NCBI RefSeq assembly: GCF_003855255.1 | Contig: NZ_CP034072.1 | Coordinates: 5,545,705 to 5,609,704 of the forward strand | Origin: Mycolicibacterium nivoides | GTDB lineage: Bacteria; Actinomycetota; Actinomycetes; Mycobacteriales; Mycobacteriaceae | Length of the DNA stretch: 64,000 nucleotides | Direction of reading: 5' to 3' | In this document: positions 58,615 through 64,000 of the stretch, piece after piece | How the letters are laid out: each line of letters starts with the position of its first letter | How positions within the stretch are numbered: position 1 is the stretch's first letter | Position numbers and translations under genes: made by a program | The notes under the pieces: model-generated | Database searches by the model: none | What the model saw: the letters and a program-made list of their open reading frames with translations, nothing else | Told to the model about the DNA's origin: nothing

Positions 58615-59685
58615 ATGGCCAAACCACCGTTGTCGATGAAGCCGACAGGATGGTTCCAAGTCGCCTGGTCAGACCAGGTCGGCGTCGGGGCTGTACATGC
58701 CATGAAGTACTTCGGCGAGGAGATGGTCGCCTGGCGCTCGGAATCCGGGCAGGTGACCGTGATGAACGCCTTCTGCGAGCACCTGGGCGCCCACCTGGGG
58801 TTCGGCGGCCAGGTGGTCGGCGAGGTCATCCAGTGCCCGTTCCACGGCTGGCAGTGGAATGCCGAGGGCCGCAACGTCTGTATCCCGTACCAGGACCGGC
58901 CCAACCGCGGCCGCCGGATGCGCACCTACCCCGTCGCCGAGCTCAACGAGGTCATCTATATCTGGCACGACATCGAGGGGCGAGAGCCGTTCTTCGAGGC
59001 GCCGGATGTGTTCGCGTCGTTCGCCGACGGCAGCAGCGCCGCCGACTATTACCCCCAGCAGAGGTTGTTCCGCGAAGGACTCGAGCTGCATCCGCAGTAC
59101 GTACTGGAGAACGGCGTCGACTTCGCGCACTTCAAGTTCGTGCACCAGACCCCGATCGTGCCGGTGTTCACCCGCCACGACTTCGCCGCACCGATCTCCT
59201 ACGTCGACTTCACCATCACGTTCGAGGGCGACGATCAACAGTCGATCGACGACGTGCGCAGCGGTGTCGAGGCGATCAACGGCGGTCTGGGCATCGCGGT
59301 GACCAAGAGCTGGGGAATGATCGACAACCGCACCATCTCGGCGGTCACCCCGGTCGACGAATCGACCTCCGACGTGCGGTTCATGGTCTATATCGGCCGG
59401 ACCCCCGGCAAAACAGACGCGGCCACACTGGAAAAGTCCAGAAAAAGGGCCACCGAGTTCGGCGACGAGGTGATCCGTCAGTTCACCCAGGACATCCACA
59501 TCTGGTCGCACCAGCGCTACTCCGATCCTCCGGCGCTGGCCACCGCCGAGTACGAGGGCTTCACCGCAATCCGCAAGTGGGCCATGCAGTTCTATCCAGA
59601 CGGTCTGGGCGGTAGCGCCGCAGATCTGGCTTCCGGTGGCGGAGCCGCCAATCCAACATCACGGCGAAAGGCCGATCTCATATGA
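58615..59685 (+). CDS. Rieske non-heme iron oxygenase, KshA-like
   Basis: A 356-residue oxygenase component with a Rieske [2Fe-2S] site Cys54-x-His56 / Cys74-x2-His77 (CEHL, CPFHGW). A catalytic domain follows, whose iron-binding histidines lie in NGVDFAHFKFVHQT near residue 168. The pattern resembles the oxygenase of 3-ketosteroid 9-alpha-hydroxylase, a one-component Rieske type that needs a separate reductase, and none is in the window. A hydroxylated steroid, terpenoid or similar lipid substrate is an inference. ATG 58615; a longer frame overlaps the TetR gene. Confidence 0.88.
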   Translation: MAKPPLSMKPTGWFQVAWSDQVGVGAVHAMKYFGEEMVAWRSESGQVTVMNAFCEHLGAHLGFGGQVVGEVIQCPFHGWQWNAEGRNVCIPYQDRPNRGRRMRTYPVAELNEVIYIWHDIEGREPFFEAPDVFASFADGSSAADYYPQQRLFREGLELHPQYVLENGVDFAHFKFVHQTPIVPVFTRHDFAAPISYVDFTITFEGDDQQSIDDVRSGVEAINGGLGIAVTKSWGMIDNRTISAVTPVDESTSDVRFMVYIGRTPGKTDAATLEKSRKRATEFGDEVIRQFTQDIHIWSHQRYSDPPALATAEYEGFTAIRKWAMQFYPDGLGGSAADLASGGGAANPTSRRKADLI

Positions 59686-60761
59686 CCGAGAAGATCCGCG
59701 TATTCCAGGTGGCGACCGGCAACGTCGGCACCGAGATGATCAAACGCATCGGCAAGCGGCCCGACCTCGAACTCATCGGATTGCACTGCTACACACCGGA
59801 AAAGGTCGGCCGAGACGCAGGCGAGATCGCCGGCATCGATCCGATCGGGGTGACGGCGACGGGTTCGATCGAGGAGATCATCGCGGCCAAGCCTGACGTA
59901 CTGACGTTCCACGGTGTCTTTCCGGATGAGGACCTCTACGTGAATGTCCTTGAGGCCGGCATCAACATCGTCACCACCGCGGACTGGATCACCGGCTGGC
60001 ACCGCGACACCAACCACCCGCATCCGTCCGGCAAGCCGGTGTCCCGGTTGCTGGCCGAGGCGTGCGCGAAGGGCTCCTCGACGTTCTACGGCACCGGCAT
60101 GAACCCCGGCGTGAACCAGATCCTTGGCGTGGTGTGCTCGGCCGACGTCGCCGAGATCGAGAACGTCACCACCATCGAATCCGTCGACGTGTCATGCCAT
60201 CACAGCAAGGACACCTGGATCGAGGTCGGCTACGGCCTGCCCGTCGACGATCCGTCGATCCCGGCCAAGTTGGAGAAGTACACCCGGGTCTTCGCCGACA
60301 GCGTGCTGATGATGGCCGACTGCTTCGGGCTGGAACTCGACGAGGTCAAGTTCACCTACGAACTCGGCGCCTGCACCAAGGATGTCGACCTGGGCTGGTA
60401 CACCCTGCCGAAGGGATCGCTGGGCGGCAACTACATCAAGTACCAGGGCATCGTCGACGGAGTGCCGCGCGTCGAGACCCACCTGGAATGGCAGATGACC
60501 CCGCACACCGATCCAAGCTGGGACATCAAGGGCTGCTACATCACCCAGATCAAAGGCGACCCGTGCGTCTACAACAAGCACATGATCTTCCCGAAACCCG
60601 GTGTGGACCTGTCCGATCCGGACTCGTTCGCCTCGATCGGCATGACGGTGACCGGGCTGCCCGCACTCAACGCCATCGCCTCGGTGGTCAAGGCACCGCC
60701 GGGGCTGCTGACGAGCGCCGACGTGCCGCTGCGCGGATTCGCCGGCCGGTTCAACATCTGA
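59682..60761 (+). CDS. DapB-like NAD(P)-dependent dehydrogenase family protein
   Basis: A 359-residue protein with an N-terminal Rossmann fold (VFQVATGNVGTEMIKRI, residues 7-23) of the type found in dihydrodipicolinate reductase and the amine dehydrogenase-like family, then a substrate domain with GTGMNPGVNQI near 144. It lacks typical DapB length and context, so it is not lysine synthesis. The ATG overlaps the Rieske stop by 4 bp. Co-translation suggests a second step on the Rieske product or formation of its substrate. Confidence 0.78.
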   Translation: MTEKIRVFQVATGNVGTEMIKRIGKRPDLELIGLHCYTPEKVGRDAGEIAGIDPIGVTATGSIEEIIAAKPDVLTFHGVFPDEDLYVNVLEAGINIVTTADWITGWHRDTNHPHPSGKPVSRLLAEACAKGSSTFYGTGMNPGVNQILGVVCSADVAEIENVTTIESVDVSCHHSKDTWIEVGYGLPVDDPSIPAKLEKYTRVFADSVLMMADCFGLELDEVKFTYELGACTKDVDLGWYTLPKGSLGGNYIKYQGIVDGVPRVETHLEWQMTPHTDPSWDIKGCYITQIKGDPCVYNKHMIFPKPGVDLSDPDSFASIGMTVTGLPALNAIASVVKAPPGLLTSADVPLRGFAGRFNI

Positions 60762-62012
60762 CGGCCGGAAACATCGCGGCCGCAAGATTCAGAATCTCCG
60801 GGCGGTCTGCGGGGAGAAGGAACCCGGCCTCGATTGTCTGGTCGAGTGCGTCGGTGAACTGGTCGAGGTACGCCTCGATGCCCTCGGGGTAGAGCTCGCA
60901 CAGCCTCGCGGTGTCGAAGAGCTCGCCGGACCCGAACAGGAAGGACATGGGGCTCTCGTCCTTCGCGAGTCCCGACGTCCACGCGATCGGGACATCGACC
61001 CATGGCGTGCGGACTCCGCCCTCTGCGATCCCATTCGCGTCCAGGGCGATTCCGGGCGGATTGCCGCCGGTCAAGGCGATCGGCGGTGCGCTCGGAGCGG
61101 GAGTGCCGGCGCGCACCCAGGCGTTGAGCGCGGTGATCGCGGCCTGAAGCACATAGTGATGCTGGGGAGCGAAGTTGAGGTAGTACGACAATCGCGTCCC
61201 CATCCGCTCATCCGTGGGTGCATACGCCGCGACGATATCGTCCAACGGTGTGGACCCGTCGTCGATGAAACCGACGCGGACGGTGTAGTTGTCGGCGTGC
61301 GCCGTGCCCGGCACTTCCCAGGCCCGCAGAAATTCGTTGTCCTCCTGTCGCGCGGCGTGATAGCCCACGCGGAAGCCGCCGACGACATCCGTTTCGGTGA
61401 GCACGGTGAGCACGGGAACCCGCAGATCCGCGCGGAACGGCACCGCCGCGATCGCCCCGGCGTCACCGAAGACGTTCGTGTCATCGAGCGGTGCTGCGTT
61501 GCCGAATCGAGAATGCACCAGAAAGCCGTCATACGTGGCGGCGCTCGAGTCCACCGCGTTGACGTACGTCGTCAGGAACGCCGCCGATTGCGACTCACCC
61601 ACCGCCAGAACGGTATCCGGACGCAGACCGTCGACCGCACCCTCGCGGATCAGACGTCCGATCTGGGTGAAGATGTCGTAGGCGAAGGGGTCCCCCGGAT
61701 GGTGTAGCTCGCGATAGCGCTGTGGGTCTTGCGCTTTCAATGACATCTCGGCGCCGACAAGGCTCGTCCCGCCCTCGACACCCACCTGCTGGACCGAGAC
61801 CGCCACGTAGGTGAAGCCCGCACGGGCGATCTCGCGGTGCGCCATGAACCAGACGGCGGGCGCGTCGATGCCGCCGCTGACATTCAGCCATTCGACGATG
61901 ACGGTGCCGTTGGACTTCGCCGCATCCTTGGGCGAGATGACGACGATGCGGGTGGTGTAGTCCGCCTCGGACGCCACGGTCTCCGAATAGGACCTGGCCG
62001 TGCCGCGCGAGC
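60751..62012 (-). pseudogene. 5'-truncated alpha/beta-hydrolase-domain gene
   Basis: The frame encodes about 410 residues of a large alpha/beta-hydrolase-domain family: YTTRIVV, VIVEWLNVSGGIDAP, then the nucleophile region VGESQSAAF and a late GTAHADNY. Homology-like sequence continues upstream of the first possible start (GTG 61977) as GTARSYSETVASEADYTTR and runs straight into the 22-bp hairpin at 62013, with no start codon or SD. About 50 or more N-terminal residues seem lost. The rest is intact, so the loss may be recent. A short protein from GTG 61977 cannot be excluded. Confidence 0.6.
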
Positions 62013-62060
62013 AGACGCAAAAGTGCCCAATTCCGATGGGAATTGGGCACTTTTGCGTCT
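62013..62060. terminator. Perfect 22-bp hairpin between clpB and the truncated hydrolase
   Basis: Two 22-bp arms (62013-62034 and 62039-62060) are exact inverted repeats around the loop GATG. Arms start AGACGCAAAAGTG and end AATTCC. A T-tract follows only on the plus strand (TCTTTT), so it is a canonical terminator only in that direction. For clpB, on the minus strand, it lies 15 nt after the stop and could end or stabilise the mRNA. The form resembles intergenic palindromes scattered in mycobacterial genomes. Confidence 0.7.
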
Positions 62061-62075
62061 TTTCGTCAGGCTGGA

Positions 62076-64000
62076 TCAGCCCAGAACGAGGCCGTCGCCA
62101 TCCGCGCTGACATTGACCGGCACCACGTCACCGTCGTGCACCTCGCCTGCCAGCAGCATCTTGGCCAACTGGTCGCCGATGGCCTGCTGCACCAGTCGCC
62201 GCAGCGGACGGGCACCGTAGAGCGGGTCGAAACCACGCTCGGCCAGCCAAGTCTTGGCGGGCAGCGACACCTCGAGGGTGAGCCGGCGCTGCGCGAGCCG
62301 CTTCTGCAGCTGTTGCAGCTGGATGTCGACGATCGACACCAGCTCCTCGGGGTTGAGCGCGTCGAACATGATCACGTCGTCGAGCCGGTTGATGAACTCC
62401 GGCTTGAACGCCGCCCGCACCGCGGCCATCACCTGTTCCTCGGTGCCACCGGCACCCAGGTTGGAGGTCAGGATCAGGATCGTGTTGCGGAAGTCGACCG
62501 TGCGGCCTTGGCCGTCGGTCAACCGGCCCTCGTCGAGCACCTGCAGCAGCACGTCGAACACGTCCGGGTGCGCCTTCTCGATCTCGTCGAACAGGACCAC
62601 CGTGTACGGACGCCGGCGCACGGCCTCGGTCAGCTGACCACCCTGGTCGTAGCCGATGTACCCCGGAGGCGCACCGACCAGACGGGCCACCGAGTGCTTC
62701 TCGCCGTACTCGCTCATGTCGATGCGGACCATCGCGCGCTCGTCGTCGAACAGGAACTCCGCCAACGCTTTCGCGAGCTCGGTCTTACCGACACCGGTCG
62801 GGCCCAGGAACATGAACGAACCCGTCGGCCGGTTGGGGTCGGCCACCCCGGCGCGGCTGCGGCGCACCGCATCCGACACCGCGGTCACCGCCGCCTTCTG
62901 GCCGATGACGCGCTTGCCCAGCTCCTCCTCCATGCGCAGCAGCTTGGCGGTCTCGCCTTCGAGCATCCGGCCGGCGGGAATGCCGGTCCACGCCTCGACC
63001 ACGTCGGCGATGTCGTCGGGGCCGACCTCCTCCTTGAGCATCACGTTCTCGCGGGCCTCGGCCACGGGCAGCGCGGCGTCGAGCTTCTTCTCGACCTCGG
63101 GGATACGCCCGTAGCGCAGCTCCGCGGCCTTGGCCAGGTCGCCGTCGCGCTCGGCCCGGTCGGCCTCACCGCGCAAGGTGTCCAGTTGCTCCTTGTATTC
63201 GCGGACGATGTCGATGGCGCCCTTCTCGTTCTGCCAACGAGTGGTGAGCTCCGCGAGCTTCTCCTTGTAGTCGGCCAGCTCGCCGCGCAGCTTCTCCAGC
63301 CGGTCCTTGGACGCGTCGTCCTCTTCCTTGGACAGCGCCATCTCCTCGATCTCGAGGCGACGGACCAACCGCTCGACCTCGTCGATCTCGACAGGCCGGG
63401 AGTCGATCTCCATGCGCAGGCGAGACGCGGCCTCGTCGACCAGGTCGATGGCCTTGTCCGGCAGGAACCGGCTGGTGATGTAGCGGTCACTCAACGTGGC
63501 CGCCGCGACCAGCGCGGAGTCGGTGATGCGAACGCCGTGATGCACCTCGTAGCGGTCCTTGAGGCCGCGCAGGATGCCGACGGTGTCCTCGACAGACGGC
63601 TCGCCGACGAGCACCTGCTGGAAGCGGCGCTCCAGGGCGGCGTCCTTCTCGATGTACTTCCGGTACTCCTCGAGGGTCGTCGCGCCGACCAGACGCAGCT
63701 CACCGCGGGCCAGCATGGGCTTGATCATGTTGCCCGCGTCCATCGCGGACTCGCCGGTGGCACCGGCGCCCACGATGGTGTGCAGCTCGTCGATGAACGT
63801 GATGACCTGGCCGGCCGAGTTCTTGATGTCGTCGAGGACAGCCTTGAGGCGTTCCTCGAACTCACCGCGGTACTTGGCGCCGGCCACCATGGACCCGAGG
63901 TCCAGGCTGATGACGGTCTTGTCCCGCAGGCTTTCCGGCACATCACCCGCGACGATGCGTTGGGCCAGGCCCTCGACGATCGCGGTCTTGCCGACGCCGG
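62076..64000 (-). CDS. clpB: ClpB disaggregase, C-terminal three quarters (cut by window edge)
   Basis: ClpB is the hexameric AAA+ chaperone that rescues aggregated proteins with DnaK. About 641 residues are visible. They run from the Walker A of the first ATPase domain ([16 protein letters not shown] at the window end) and its Walker B ([15 protein letters not shown]), through the long coiled-coil middle domain (63050-63400), to the second ATPase ([32 protein letters not shown]) and C-terminal domain. The middle domain separates ClpB from ClpA/ClpC. The N-terminal domain and promoter lie beyond the window. Confidence 0.97.
   Translation of the reverse strand, partial: GVGKTAIVEGLAQRIVAGDVPESLRDKTVISLDLGSMVAGAKYRGEFEERLKAVLDDIKNSAGQVITFIDELHTIVGAGATGESAMDAGNMIKPMLARGELRLVGATTLEEYRKYIEKDAALERRFQQVLVGEPSVEDTVGILRGLKDRYEVHHGVRITDSALVAAATLSDRYITSRFLPDKAIDLVDEAASRLRMEIDSRPVEIDEVERLVRRLEIEEMALSKEEDDASKDRLEKLRGELADYKEKLAELTTRWQNEKGAIDIVREYKEQLDTLRGEADRAERDGDLAKAAELRYGRIPEVEKKLDAALPVAEARENVMLKEEVGPDDIADVVEAWTGIPAGRMLEGETAKLLRMEEELGKRVIGQKAAVTAVSDAVRRSRAGVADPNRPTGSFMFLGPTGVGKTELAKALAEFLFDDERAMVRIDMSEYGEKHSVARLVGAPPGYIGYDQGGQLTEAVRRRPYTVVLFDEIEKAHPDVFDVLLQVLDEGRLTDGQGRTVDFRNTILILTSNLGAGGTEEQVMAAVRAAFKPEFINRLDDVIMFDALNPEELVSIVDIQLQQLQKRLAQRRLTLEVSLPAKTWLAERGFDPLYGARPLRRLVQQAIGDQLAKMLLAGEVHDGDVVPVNVSADGDGLVLG

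Noticed and set aside
52520..64000. Mobile-element origin of the TetR/Rieske island
   Set aside because: No transposase, integrase, tRNA target or flanking direct repeats were seen; base composition matches the neighbours by eye. Insertion is inferred only from gene order.

Overview
The window is GC-rich, tightly packed chromosomal DNA from an actinobacterium, almost certainly a Mycobacterium of the fast-growing/environmental (Mycolicibacterium) type. Diagnostic genes are F420-dependent glucose-6-phosphate dehydrogenase (fgd1), the glnX-glnH-pknG amino-acid sensing operon, the MmpL3 partner ttfA, a 13E12-family HNH gene with a mycobacterial SOS box, and gene neighbourhoods that match, from memory, M. 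tuberculosis Rv0356c-Rv0417 in rearranged blocks. No rRNA, tRNA, CRISPR array, insertion sequence or prophage was seen.

Layout. (1) 1-2812: thiG (cut by the window edge), thiS and thiO behind a TPP riboswitch, divergent thiE, then mutT3. (2) 2853-12652: glnX-glnH-pknG, a CtaG-like and a VWA membrane protein, and pta-ackA. (3) 12704-16619: an accessory aminotransferase, an APC permease and a divergent GntR regulator, lying between pta and fgd1. (4) 16620-22553: fgd1, an MBL hydrolase, flavin- or F420-dependent and SDR enzymes, a tiny secreted protein, and an SDR remnant with its middle deleted. (5) 22557-25963: purT, a membrane protein, a rhodanese, metZ and a small acidic protein in one operon. 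(6) 25988-34455: zf-UBP protein, CPA1 antiporter with an MMPL transporter, hydrolase, cytochrome P450 with its 3Fe-4S ferredoxin, and the SOS-boxed HNH protein. (7) 34615-42680: purA, a thioesterase, an M50 protease, a CDF metal exporter with an ArsR-type operator, a CHAP hydrolase, fba and a DedA protein. (8) 42677-52515: a complete form I Mo/Cu carbon monoxide dehydrogenase operon (SnoaL-like, XdhC, coxM, coxS, coxL, XdhC, coxD, coxG, coxE) with a divergent LysR regulator. (9) 52520-64000: a GH76-type glycosidase, a SpoU-type RNA methyltransferase, a lipoprotein, an SDR, ttfA, a TetR/Rieske/DapB-like island, a 5'-truncated hydrolase ending at a perfect 22-bp hairpin, and clpB (cut by the window edge).

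How it works together. The housekeeping content covers thiamine synthesis, acetate/acetyl-phosphate exchange, F420 reduction, methionine and purine synthesis, and nutrient sensing through PknG. The clearest energy system is atmospheric CO oxidation: CoxMSL catalyses, CoxD/E and the XdhC proteins mature the cofactor, CoxG links to menaquinone, and a LysR protein probably controls the set through a TAGAAC-N9-GTTCTA site. Many genes have a TAnnnT -10 element 6-8 nt before the start codon and no Shine-Dalgarno sequence, so they are probably leaderless; this decided several starts. Intergenic space is very short and most convergent gene pairs touch or overlap.
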